Assembly (NCBI RefSeq): GCF_000003195.3
Contig: NC_012877.2
Span: 23,207,838 to 23,271,837, forward strand
Direction of reading: 5' to 3'
Length of the DNA stretch: 64,000 bases
Source of the DNA: Sorghum bicolor
Lineage: Eukaryota > Streptophyta > Magnoliopsida > Poales > Poaceae
Positions 11,074-23,200 of this stretch are shown here, in pieces. Position 1 is the first letter of the stretch; each line of letters opens with the position of its first letter. The notes under the pieces are model-generated. The model had not been told where the DNA came from. It did no database searches and was given only the letters and a program-made list of their open reading frames with translations. Both the position numbers and the translations under genes were made by a program.

Positions 11074-14000
11074 TGTCACAGAACCGACCAAATTATAAGA
11101 GTTCAAGTGCAGAAACGATCGTCAAACAATCAAGTTTATAAACTTGAGCCCATATAATCCCGGTAGTCAATTGAAATCACGAAGGACTTCAAACCAACTC
11201 GCAACAAACCAAGATCGTAATAGTTCAACATAAACACAACGAATGTTACATAGTCATTCATTGCCGACGAAGCGGCACCACATCGGAGTCATTAAGTTAT
11301 TACAACCCAAGTTTGAAGTAGCGGAAGCAAAATAGTTACACACACTTGTTCAAAGTTCAGTTCACAAGTTTTGTTACTGCCAGAGTCTATGCCATCCTTC
11401 CAAAAGCATCATAGACGAGAAGAGTAGAGAACCGTGCCCAACGGTTAGTCCTCATCCCCAGCGGGATGGAGATAGGTCTTGCAGAAACCGTCATAGAAGA
11501 TATCATCTGCAACAGGTGGGAATAAACCCTGAGTACGAGGATGTACTCAGCTAGACTTACCCGTCTAGTAAAACACAAAAGACACCAAGGATCATGCAAG
11601 GCTAAATCTTAAGTGGAGTTGGTTGACTCACCTTTTGCCAAAAGCTTAACTTACAACTAAGTTAATTTAAGAGCATCATATTTATTTATCATCAGCCTAC
11701 CACTAGATTAGCACCTGTACTACAACACATCACTTGATTATTACAAACAATAATAACCATATCAAATTCATCATATGTTCTTCTTGCTATCATCATTATC
11801 ATGAACCAAATTCATTAGTGAATGCTACGTTTGCCGCTGCTCTGTCAAGTTCTCACTAACCGGGAGAGACGGCGATTCGAATCGAATTCCTATCCAGCTG
11901 GAGGATTATTCCTAGCACTCACCCAGGCATCCCCTGCTGGAGAGCCCACGGGTTACCTTTTGTACAACTCTGAAATCGCGGCTCCGATCAGCGCCGCACT
12001 CCCAGGGCTACCACTCTGCCAGGGAGGTCAGGAATTTTAACTCACCTGCCTTTGGACTTACGCCAATGGTCCCCCGCACACCGCACTTCCTCCGGTAGTG
12101 CGCACTTTATACTTGCCGGTCTTCCGGCCTGAGTCATACTACTCGGCTTCGCGGTCGGAACGAGTTATCCGGCCAACTAAGTGTTAGGCATGCGTTCAAC
12201 ATGACAAGAGGACGTACAACGATCAGTCCTTAGCTGCCACAGACGGAGTTACTACAAACTTGCAAAACTCCGCCCGGCTTAAGTCACTTTAATCAGGTTC
12301 CATCCACGATAGCACATATAGACCATCGTGATCCGACACAACCCTATATCGCGCAGATGACAGGATATCACCCGACTTCTACCGATTAAAGCATATCTAA
12401 GCTGCTACTCGATCCTAACTCTACAACCAGGGAGGGTGAGTTATCTGGACAAGGATAGAGTAGAATGCAGCAACAGTTTCATGACAACTCCTAGACTTAA
12501 TGCATCAATAGGTATAACATATTAAGTAAACTTTCGAAAATAGAAGGAGACTTAGAATGCTCCGGGGCTTGCCTTTCACGAACGATGCCGGCTCGTGATT
12601 CGGGCACTCAACTTCTTCTTCGGGCTCCTCGAGTCCGGCTTGCTGGACCTCCACCTCCTGGCTGCCCTCCTGACCTTCGGGATTCGCTTGGAGCTCGAAG
12701 GAAACTGCCACGTCCGGTGCACCTATTGCATGCTCGAACGATAAGATAATGCACATGCTAACGATGAATGCTTAATGACACAAGCAACTCACTGGACACT
12801 CACTTACGGACAAAAGTTATACTAACTCACATAATTGAACAAGTTAACATAACCCAAAACCTTTCAAGACACTAAGGCAGCAAACAACACAAACAGAGAG
12901 GCTCAGTAAATAAATCATAACTAAAGATAGACAGGTCCAACAAACATGAGTAAGGACATTCTGGAAAGCTTATGAAATTGTCTACAATTAATCTTTAAAC
13001 ATGACAGCAAGATTCATACATGAAACTGGTCATTTAAACAAAGTTCCAGGTTCTGTCCAGAAAAACAGAGAACACCTATTCCTGGAACCCAACTTGAAAC
13101 AGCTATAACTTTTAAACTACTTGGCCAAACGACCTCAAATTTAAACCATAGTTAGTTCAACAAGTTTGGAACATCTTTGCTTTAGACAAGTTCCACAGAA
13201 AGTCAAGTTATCATTAAGTAATAACCAAATTGCTACCTTGCTGTCCAGAACAGCATTTAACCCTATAGTTAATTATTTAATGACATGATCAAGACACAAA
13301 CCATGCCAACCACATGGCCTATGAGCACAAACATATTACAAGGTCACCAGATCATCAGATGGAAACCCCAAAACATTTATTTAACAAGGCATTTATTAAT
13401 TAACTCTAAATAAGAGCATAATTACAAGATACTAGTTCAAATGCTCAGAAAAATCTACAAAAATTACAGAAGCACAAGGACATCATCAAAGTATCACCAT
13501 AAAAATTTCACAGCAATTGCACGTACCAAAATAAAGATATGTATTTAACACGTATCAAGGCATTTATTTCATAAATTTAGAAACAATACTTATATGGTGT
13601 TAAACAACAGATTTCAGATTATTTACAACTTAGGAGTACCATAAACAAACTTACCACCAAAGTAGAACATCAGCATAAGCACCAATTATTTTATATGATT
13701 TATTTAAAGAAACAAGCCATATCTCCAACACAAATTACATATCACAACTGCAGTGCTCTAAAAATAATGAAATAATTATCAGAGCACTCTAATGCCATGC
13801 AAAGGCTACCAAAAAATTTTCAAAGCAAACTAAGCAGTATAACAAGAGATATGCATTTTTCCACAAATAACAAGATTAAATCCTTAATAAATGATTTCTC
13901 AGAAAACATGATTCATTTTATATTTTTATTAAATACTAGCCATCTCAAGAAACAACACAAAATTTGTTTCACAATTTTTGGATCTCAGAAACAGGAGATA

Positions 14001-15652
14001 TGATTTTTGCAAGAAAGCCAAAAATCAGGATTTTGAATAAAAGAAAAGGAGGGAAAGAGAGAGTCGCTGACAGTGGGTCCCATCTGTCAGGCTCTTCTTC
14101 CTCGCGGCCGAGGCGACTTTCGCCGGCGATTTCTCCGCGACGGCGAGGTCTCCGGCCAAGCCAAGGGCATCAGCGTGATCCCCAAACCCTAACGACTCGA
14201 TTGACCCCACTTTTCCCACGGCGGAGCCACCGGAAGAGGCTCGCCGTCGACAATGGCGGCTCGGCGGAGGTGCTCGGCGTTACGCCGGAGCCCTCAGGCC
14301 GGTAGAGCGCGACCTAAGGCCTTCTACAGCACCAGCGGACTACGGCGAAGCTTCCTAGGTGCGCGGCTTGGCCTGGATCCCCGTGGAACGCGCTGGCCAC
14401 GAGAACACCCAACTCCGGCGGAAGCACGACGGCGCTGCGCACCGTGTCCGGCGACGGAGAACCCGGTAGAGCGTCCACCAGGTGGCGCAAAAGCTCGCTA
14501 AGGACCTAAGCTACCTCTAGGACCTAACCAAAGACGATGAGAAGCCTCACAGCGCTCGGCATTGAGTTCGCCGGAGAAGAAGGTCACGGCGAACCGATTT
14601 GGGGGAAGAAGGGAATGTCGGCTCACCGGTGGGTTTCTCGGCGAGCTAGAGGGTGGAGCTTGGAGAGCGGCTCACGGCGGAGCTTTGGGTGGAGTTTGGT
14701 CGATGGAGGCGCAGTGAGGAGCGCACACGAGCTCGCCGGAGTGAGCTCGCGGCGGAGAGCTCGCTGCGGGAGCTTTTCTGGCGAGAGGAGGCGAGGAAGA
14801 GCGAAGTGGACGCGTCCACTCTGCGCGGACGACGCCGTGGAGGTCATGCACGCGACGAGAGCTGACAGGCGGGGCCAAGAACGGCGTATGGGCGCCAATT
14901 GTCGCCGATGTGCTGCCGCCGGTCGGCCACGTCGGCGAGCTCCAAGTCGATTCAGAGAAACCAATGGCCGACTGACAGAGCGACTTTGCCGAAGATTATC
15001 TCCCAAACCAGAGCGAATTAGGAGATGGCGTAGTTGACAAACTTGGAGGACTAAGCGAGATCTACAACTTTGTCAACTGGAGCAAGAGCTAGATCAGCCT
15101 GGATTGAGAGTTATGAAGTTTTCAAAATCAATCGAGCAAACTGGTTTCGTTCCAAGACTTAGAAAATTTTCTAAGTGTTGAAAACAGCCCCAAATCTGCT
15201 TTGTAGGTCACTTTTGAGCTATTTGTTGTCATTTTCATGAGATGGCCATAAAACAACTTTTGTTCCTTATAAAATTTGCTACAACTTTTCTGTAGAAAGT
15301 TTTGACATGCAAACATTTTATGAAACACTTTTTAAAAGCCTAAGCAAAAGAGGTTTCTAGGGTCTATTTTCATAAGTATGACTTAAAAGCATATTTTGGA
15401 AAAGTGACCAACATGAACATTGTTCCCAAGATTAAGTTAAGCATAGATAAACTAATTACCAAGGCATTAAGCACAAACACAAGCATTGTTCACTCAAACA
15501 TAAGCATAGGAAGCCTATTTAAGCAATTTAAAACACATTTTTGCATAGAATGACATGGCTCAAGATAGATGATGATCATGATATGCTTTGAGTAAATGAT
15601 GATGCTCATGCTATGCACATGCTTGATGCAACCATAACACTGGGGTGTTACA
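11074..15652 (-). mobile_element. Solo LTR, type 2, nested in element A's 5' LTR
   Basis: 4579 bp from TGTCACAG to TGTTACA, flanked by GTATA at 11069-11073 and 15653-15657. The uninterrupted site is visible in C's right LTR (GTATACATAAG at 53820). It is nearly identical by eye to element B's LTRs. No internal region, PBS or PPT remains, so it is the usual product of LTR-LTR recombination. It includes a GC-rich block (about 14060-14970) and the conserved acidic frame (12538-12722). The complete copy shows the original length of the deleted segment in B's right LTR. Confidence 0.93.
12538..12722 (-). other. Type-2 LTR-internal conserved acidic reading frame
   Basis: Counterpart of 8183-8355. 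After the acceptor-like GCAATAG the frame reads APDVAVSFELQ, a Glu-rich stretch and ECPNHEPASFVKGKPRSI, then LSLLLF. The acceptor phase (an Ile-Gly codon pair spanning the junction) is the same as in type 1. A second copy lies in B's 5' LTR at 27539-27723. Confidence 0.5.
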
Positions 15653-15764
15653 GTATACATAAGATGACATGTGATCATGATAGATGCTTATGAATAAGCA
15701 TGATGATGCTTGTGTTGATGCAATGCTCATGGTTAACATGCAAGCTAACACTAGGAGTGTTACA

Positions 15765-17090
15765 GAAGCAGCATATGTAAGTGAACGTGCAAGTGAATCT
15801 TGATTTTAACCACATGACAAGCTCCTAAGGGTCTACACAGCTTGACCACACTCAATGCTCATAAGCAGTAAATAGTAAATGTGTGGCTCAAAGTCTAGCA
15901 AGCATGTATATATGGCTGTGGTAGGAATTTAAACTCTCATCATACAGGAACTCATCATGCAATATTTAAAGATTTTCAAAGATAAAATTCTCTAAAATTC
16001 TAGCATCTCTAGGAACAGATAAACAGCAGCTCAACCTTCCCATATCATATCCGTTAACAACTTAGACTTCAGATCAAGTTTTCTTCCCACAAGTTTAGTT
16101 TTAGAGAAAGTTTTAAATTATAACAGTTATATCTAAACTTGAGAGAGAATTTCAAATTTTAAAATTTAGGCAGAGCAACTATTCATCATATCCATGCTAG
16201 AGTTTTATTATTAAGATTCAGATTAGCATAGCCACTTTATTTATTTATTAAACACACTATGCAAAAGATATATCTATATAAGCACAAAAACTTTATTTGG
16301 TTTTCCATAGTTATGTATATTTATATTTTAATATAGTATAAGTATAAAGATAGATAGTAATACTTAGCGGGATAAATGGGTGTGCTCTCCCCCAAGCTGA
16401 ATTTTGACGTAATTTCTCTTGATGTAGCTAGCAGGTGGCAGAGGTGTATTTGAAAGTCAGCAGCATCTTGACAGCGATTAGAATGTCCTCCGTCTGCTAG
16501 TCTTCTCGATTCTTAAATTCTGTGGAGCTCAAATATACAACAAAGCTTTGTGGAACTGATTAAGTGTTAGCATAAATGTCTAGCCTTCATCGTGTTGAGA
16601 CTCCTTAATAAATATTACTCCCTATTTTTTTATATTTTCATTTCATAAAGCAGAAAAGAAATATTTATTTTATTTTTATGCCACCATAGTGAATGTACTT
16701 AGGGGTTTCATGCCACTCATATACTCACATGGGGCTTACTGTTTTTTAACATTTTTATTTTCTTTTTAGGATAGTCTGAACATGATTAACTAAGCAAACT
16801 ATTTTAAACAATTGAAAGGGAAAAGGATAACTACCAAGTTTACCTCTTGCCAAGGCGTTCGGTGTTTTTAAGTCCTTCGAATGGGACTCTCCGTTTTCTC
16901 AGTTGTCCTGGGATTCGTTGGGTGGCGTACTCGGTGCTTCCGGCAGCGCCTCTTCTTCATGTATAGTTATCTTTTCTTTCCACACCTGACTCGGTGCTAT
17001 GGTCTCCTCTGGATAATTCTGTTTAAACTGTATGTCTTCTGACCTTACAACTTCTCCTTCGTAGTCTGCCCATCTGTCCTTGATGATTTC
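15765..17090 (-). mobile_element. Element E, 3' internal segment between the A and C insertions
   Basis: Athila-like non-autonomous element E, minus strand. The segment matches D (about 42780-43770) and the end of F (63600-64000) in reverse complement. It holds the end of E's second ORF (16899-17090), a conserved block about 16680-16740 with a repeated GTGGCATA, and a PPT-like AGCTTGGGGGAG (near 16390). Its left edge is the A insertion, its right edge the C insertion; E resumes at 53933. The rest is AT-rich and non-coding. Confidence 0.85.
16899..17090 (-). pseudogene. Element E ORF2 C-terminal acidic tail
   Basis: About 63 codons from IIKDRWADYEGEVVRS to a stop at 16899 match the end of F's ORF2 (to 63781), including APSQVW and a Pro/Glu-rich finish (PEAPSTPP). 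The upstream half is at 53933 onward, separated by the 36.8-kb C insertion, so the gene is split. The tail has no recognised domain; its Glu-rich composition and a basic stretch before it suggest a nucleic-acid-binding C-terminus (inference). Confidence 0.75.
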
Positions 17091-19851
17091 TGTAACAGAA
17101 CCGTCCAATTTATAAGAATTCAAGTGAATTAGCGACCACGGAGGCAGTCAAGCCAATGGACTTGAACCCATATAAACCCGGTAGTCCGATGAAATCTCAA
17201 AAGACCTCGATTCAACCAACATACAACCAAGATCGTACATGATCAAGCATCACCATCACATATTACAACATTCATCACAGAACATAGTTTTACATCACAT
17301 CAGAGTTTAAAGAGGTTATTACAAACCATAGCGGTAGCGGAAACAAAGTAGTTTTGAAGCAACACCAACTCAGTTTATAATACATGCCAGTGCCATGGTC
17401 AAGTCCCAGCAAAAGCACAACTGAAGATAAAGGAGGTGATCATGCCCGTGATCTATTCATCATCCGCAGCTGGGTGATGACAGTTAGCGCAATAGCCGTG
17501 ATAGACGACATCATCTGCAACAGGGGTAAATAAAACCCTGAGTACGAGAATGTACTCAGCTAGACTTACCCGTCATAAACCAGAAATAAAGTGACACCAA
17601 GGAGTATGCAAGGCTGATCTTTGTGGGCTGGTTTGACTCACCTTTTGCATAGAAGCCTTTGTTATAAGTAATTCATTTATCAGATTTCAGCAGCAAGATC
17701 ATTACTTAGCAACTATCCACTAGATTAGCACCTGCTCTAAGCATACACTTGAGTCTTTAAGCATTACAATAATAACCATATCCGGATTATCACATAGCCA
17801 TCAACATTCTCATCATAACCATTAAGTTTATTTAGTGAGTTCTACATTGCCGCTGCCCAAGTCAAGTTCTCACTATCCGGGAGAGACGGCGATTCGAATC
17901 GATTCCTATCCAGCTGGAGGGGTATTCCTAACACTCACCCAAGCATACTTCATGACGGCAGCTCGGATCACCTTTAGCACAACTCCGGACCAATTCGCGG
18001 GTCCGTACGGCGCTGCACCCCCAGGGACCGCCAATCTGCCAGGGTCAGGACTCTAACCTGACACCTCGGTCTTACGCCATTGACTCCCCGCACATCCTTA
18101 CTACCAACCGGGGTGCGCACTTTAACCAGATCGGGGTATCCGGCCGGAGTTGCACTCGTAGGCTTCGCGGTCGGAACGACTTATCCGGCCAACTAAGTGA
18201 TGGGCATGCGTTCAACATGACACGGGGACGTACAGCGATTCGGTCCTTAAATGACACAGACGGTGATAGATTCACACCCAAGACCTCCATGCCTTGTTGC
18301 TGCACTATCATCATCCCGCCCGGTCTCAAGTTCATTATTAGCTTATGGTTCATTCCACAATAGCAAATATAGCCAACCGTGATCATCATCCACCTAACTC
18401 TCGCAGGTGACAGGAAATCACCCGGCTTCTACCGAGCTAAGCATGGCTAAGCATTACTTCGACCCTGGACCTACTTTGGTAATGTTTAAGGTGGACAAGG
18501 TAGTCATTATGCAGCAAGGGTGTCATATCAACGCCTACCACTTAATGCAACAATATATAACCATAGTCACTTGATAGCTGATCATGATAATAAAATAGTA
18601 GGAGGCTTATAATGCTCCGGGGCTTGCCTTCAACGTAGGTAGAGGGACGGTGGTCAGGGCACTCCGGCAAATCCTCCTCCTCCTCAGCTCCTTGAGGCAG
18701 CTCCCTTGCTGTCCTTCCGGCTCCGGCAACTTGAACTCCAGCACCGTTACTCCCTTGGGTACACCTATGTATGCATGACAAGGAGATGAATATGGAGAAT
18801 GCACATATGATGTATGATGCCAAGATGGGGAGCCAAAGAGACATAAAACAAGGCGTAACATGAGTATAAACTTCGCAGATTAATTGAATCATGGAATAAC
18901 AAGTAAGTGCACACTTTTTCTCTGTTAGAGAGACTAAATAGACAAGTTAACGAATTCTAGTTACTCCTACTCAGCCACTGGTTTAGTAAACAAACCAACC
19001 AGTCACAAGTTTCAGCCATAACTCAAGCATCTGTTAACCAAACTAAGCAAGTAAGTACTTTCTGGAAAGCTTAGCAAATTGTCTACAATTCACTTTTAGA
19101 CATCCCAGTATGATTCCCAACCGAAATATGCTAAAACATACAAAGTTTACTGGCTGCTCTGGAAATTCCAGAGAGCAAGCACTTTGCAGCAACTACTTGC
19201 AACATGCATAACTTTCAAACTACTCAACTAAATGTCAAAAAATTTGGACACGAAGTAGATCAGTAAGTTAGCTACAAGTTTGTTGTAGACAAGTTTCCCA
19301 GAAAACACAATCTTCAAATAGTTCTTAATCAATTGCTATCAGCTGTACAGAAATGCTCTAGGAAAGGCAAAAATAGCTAAAATAATATTTTGCACATATT
19401 AAGAATGTATCAAAGGAACAACCCAATTGCACCAGTAGATAGATCATATCTAAGAAACACCAGAAAACATCATGGCAAGGTCTAAAACTATTCCTATCAT
19501 CACCTTTTCCATTTATTTAATTATTAAGGTGATTTAATGAACATATACTCCAAGTGTTACAAAAATCCTAAGAAAATTACAGCAAGCTACTTATACTAAC
19601 ATAAGATCACTGTAAAATTTTCAGAACATTTGCACATACATATTGTGAGATACAAAAATAACAAGCTAACAAAGGCATGCAAGGCATAAATGTAAAACCC
19701 TATCAAAAAGTGTCAAACCACAGATTTCAGATTTTTCCTTGCTTTGTCTACTCATAAGTACAACACTCAGCAAGTTTCACCTCAAAAGGGGCTATAACCT
19801 ATTTATTAAAAATATCATAAAAGCTCCTATTAAAGCAAGAATTATAGAAAG
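17091..19851 (-). repeat. Element C 3' LTR, U5-side portion (truncated)
   Basis: 2761 bp of type-1 LTR, closest to C's right LTR (both keep TGAATTA near the U5 end, which A lacks). It stops at AAGCAAGAATTAT, equivalent to position 52178, and joins type-2 LTR sequence. About 1.65 kb of C's LTR up to the B insertion site is therefore missing. It includes the conserved hairpin (17538-17559) and the acidic frame (starting 18764), here broken by loss of one C in a CCCC run near 18705. Confidence 0.88.
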
Positions 19852-20229
19852 TTTGCTACAACTTTGCTGTAGAAAGTTTTGACATGCAAACATTTTATGA
19901 AACACTTTTTAAAAGCCTAAGCAAAAGAGGTTTCTAGGGTCTATTTTCATAAGTATGACTTAAAAGCATATTTTGGAAAAGTGACCAACATGAACATTGT
20001 TCCCAAGATTAAGTTAAGCATAGATATACTAATTACCAAGGCATTAAGCACAAACACAAGCATTGTTCACTCAAACATAAGCATAGGAAGCCTATTTAAG
20101 CAATTTAAAACACATTTCTGCATAGAATGACATGGCTCAAGATAGATGATGATCATGATATGCTTTGAGTAAATGATGATGCTCATGCTATGCACATGCT
20201 TGATGCAACCATAACACTGGGGTGTTACA
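19852..20229 (-). repeat. Element B 3' LTR remnant (378 bp of U3)
   Basis: Only the last 378 bp of a type-2 LTR remain (matching 15275-15652), ending TGTTACA next to B's PPT. About 4.2 kb of this LTR is gone, deleted together with 1.65 kb of C's LTR. Six bases AGAAAG at the junction match neither side; AGAAAGTTT also occurs about 25 bases downstream, so they may be copied filler DNA. Confidence 0.88.
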
Positions 20230-20265
20230 GCCCTCCCCCCTTACAAAAATCTCGTCCCGAGATTT
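20230..20265 (-). promoter_or_regulatory. Element B PPT and hairpin
   Basis: Purine run (20230-20242 on the minus strand) beside the 3' LTR, preceded by the AAATCTCG/CGAGATTT stem (20247-20265). Unlike A, B's gag-pol stops before this motif. Confidence 0.85.
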
Positions 20266-20271
20266 GAAAGC

Positions 20272-23200
20272 TTACTGATTTTTGAAGAAGGTTTTGTAAA
20301 CTTCTTTTAAATAATCCTCCGTCTCCCAAGTGGCATCTTCTTCCCCGTGGTTACTCCACAACACTTTGTAGAGCTTAACCACACGATTACGCCTCTCCCG
20401 TTCCTTGCGATCAAGAATCGCTATGGGTTTCTCCTCATACACCAAGTCTGACTTCAACTTGATATCTCGAATTTCCACTCGTTCCTCCGGTACACGAAGG
20501 CACTTCTTCAATTGTGATACGTGGAAGACAGGAAAAATGGCTCGAAGCGCAACTGGGAGTTGAACTTTGTATGCCACATCCCCTTTCTTTTCGAGAATCC
20601 GATAAGGTCCCACATAGCGAGGTGCAAGCTTTCGCTTGACTCCGAACCTTTGTACACCCTTCATCGGAGACACCTTGATGTACACATGGTCACCAACTGA
20701 AAACTCAATCGGCTTCCTTCTGTTGTCGGCATAACTTTTCTGACGAGCTTGAGCAGCTTCCAGATGTTGCTGGATAGTACGGACCTTCTGCTCTGCTTCG
20801 TTCACGAAATCGATGCCATAGTATCTTCGCTCTCCAGCTTCTACCCAACTCAACGGGGTTCGACACTTTCGACCGTACAAGGCTTCAAATGGAGCCATCT
20901 TGATACTCTCCTGGTAATTATTGTTGTAGGAGAACTCAGCTAATGGCAACCACTTAACCCAAGAACCTTTTGATGAGAGAGCACATGCCCTCAACATATC
21001 TTCAAGGATCTGGTTAACTCGTTCAGTTTGACCTGCTGTTTGGGGATGATAAGCAGAGCTGCGGACCAAATGAGTACCAATCTGCTCATGAAGACATTCC
21101 CAAAAACGAGCAGTGAACTGCGGTCCATGATCAGATATGATTGTTCGAGGCACACCATACTGACGAACAATGTGCTCGAAATACAACTCCGCATACTGAT
21201 GGGGACGATAGTCAGTTCGGACTGGAATAAATCGAGCAACCTTGGTCAAACGATCTACAACCACCCAGATGGAGTCGTAACCCTTAACAGAAATTGGGAG
21301 CCCACTGATGAAATCCATGCTGACTTCTTCCCATTTCCAACCAGGAATTGACAAGGGTTGAAGCAAACCAGCTTTCATGTGAACAGCCTTCACCCGACAA
21401 CAATTGTCACAACGAGCGACAAAAGCAGCTATCTCCTTTTTCATCTTTGTCCACCAAAACAAAGGTTTCAGATCCTGATACATCTTGCTACTACCAGGAT
21501 GGATAGACATTTTGGATGAATGAGCTTCAGATAGGATCTGATTTCGCAGCTCGCGGTCTTTTGGGACCACAAGTCGATCCTTGAACCAAAGAATTCCGTT
21601 CTCATCAACCCGGAAATGCTTGGTTTCTTCTTCCTTCATTTTCCTCTTTATATGGTGGATGCCTACATCTGTCTGCTGCAATTCAATAACTCGATTGCGA
21701 ATGGTACTCTCCAGAGAAATCTGGTGGAGTACAAGCGGATGCATCAGATGTGACAACAATGGATCTTCCACTTGAATTGAGTGACAGTGCGCTTTCCGAC
21801 TCAAGGCATCCGCCACTACGTTTGCCTTGCCCGGATGATAGTGCACTTGCAGATTATAATCTTTAATCAACTCAAGCCACCTTCGCTGCCGCATGTTCAG
21901 TTCAGGTTGAGTGAAGATATACTTGAGGCTCTTATGATCGGTGTAAATATTACACAGATTACCCAGCAGATAATGCCTCCAGATTTTTAAAGCATGAACA
22001 ACTGCTGCCAATTCTAAGTCATGAGTGGGGTAATTGACCTCATGCTTTCGAAGTTGGCGCAAGGCATACGCGATAACGCGACCTTCCTGCATCAACACAC
22101 AGCCTAAACCAATGCCTGATGCGTCACAAAAGACATCGAAAGGCTTCTCGATATCAGGTTGAGCTAGGACAGGAGCTGATGTCAACAGTGTCCTCAACTT
22201 GTGGAATGCCTCTTCACACTCAGGTGTCCACACAAACTTTTCATCTTTCTGAAGTAGACGAGTCATAGGCTTGGATATTTTGGAGAACTCCGGAATAAAT
22301 CGACGGTAATACCCAGCCAGACCGAGAAAACTCCGAACCTCGTGTACCGAAGTTGGAACTTTCCAATCCAGCACTTCTTGCACCTTAGCCGGATCCACCG
22401 ATATGCCTTCTTCAGATAAGACATGGCCCAAGAAAGGTACTTTCTTTAGCCAAAACTCGCATTTGCTAAACTTTGCATAAAGCTGATGTTCGTGCAAACG
22501 CGACAACACTACACGCAGATGCTCTGCATGCTCCCCTTCATTGCAAGAATATACCAAGATATCATCAATGAAGACCACCACAAACTTGTCCAATTCGGGC
22601 ATGAACACCGAATTCATAAGATACATGAAATGAGCAGGTGCATTTGTAAGGCCGAAGGACATGACAAGGTACTCATACAACCCATACCTCGTCGAGAAAG
22701 CCGTCTTAGGTATATCTTCGGGACGGATCTTGATCTGATGGTACCCAGATCGCAAATCAATCTTGGAGAATACCTTAGCTTTGGACAACTGGTCAAACAA
22801 GATATCAATGCGAGGAAGAGGGTATTTGTTCTTGATAGTCACCGCATTTAGGGGACGATAGTCCACACACATGCGCAAAGATTGATCCTTCTTCTTTACA
22901 AAGATAGCCGGACAACCCCAAGGAGATGAACTAGGACGAATAAGACCCTTCTGCAACAACTCATTTAGTTGGGTCTTAAGCTCAGCTAATTCATTGGGCG
23001 GCATCCTATAAGGTCTTCTAAAGATAGGAGCGGTGCCTGGAATCAATTCAATTTTCAACTCCACATCCCGATCCGGAGGAAGCCCGGGTAGATCATCAGG
23101 AAAAACATCCGGAAACTCACACACCACCGGAATATCCTGAATAGCCTTAGATGTAACTGGATTCACAGTGCTACGGATTTGAATATCACGAGGGAGTTGC

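Larger units (their letters stand above)
6687..15764 (-). repeat. Element A 5' LTR (type 1), split by a solo LTR
   Basis: The LTR starts at TGTAACAG beside the PBS and ends in TGTTACA. Without the nested insertion (11074-15652 plus one 5-bp duplication) it is about 4.49 kb, close to C's 4511 bp. Reading from U3 (right) it has an AT-rich stretch, a GC-rich block (about 9750-10500), a long AT-rich segment, a short conserved acidic reading frame (8183-8355), GC-richer R/U5 sequence and a conserved hairpin (7126-7147). It differs from both C LTRs by lacking about 7 bases (TGAATTA) near 6720. The right flank GAAGC (15765-15769) should be one TSD; the partner is left of the window. No host gene is seen in this 9-kb stretch. 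Confidence 0.92.

Noticed and set aside
14060..15040. Overlapping long open frames on both strands (also 10029-10599, 29254-30038, 35001-35870, 52643-53273).
   Set aside because: They lie in GC-rich LTR blocks where stops are rare; Arg/Ala/Pro-rich low-complexity products, open in several frames, no domains, and frames are not conserved between families.
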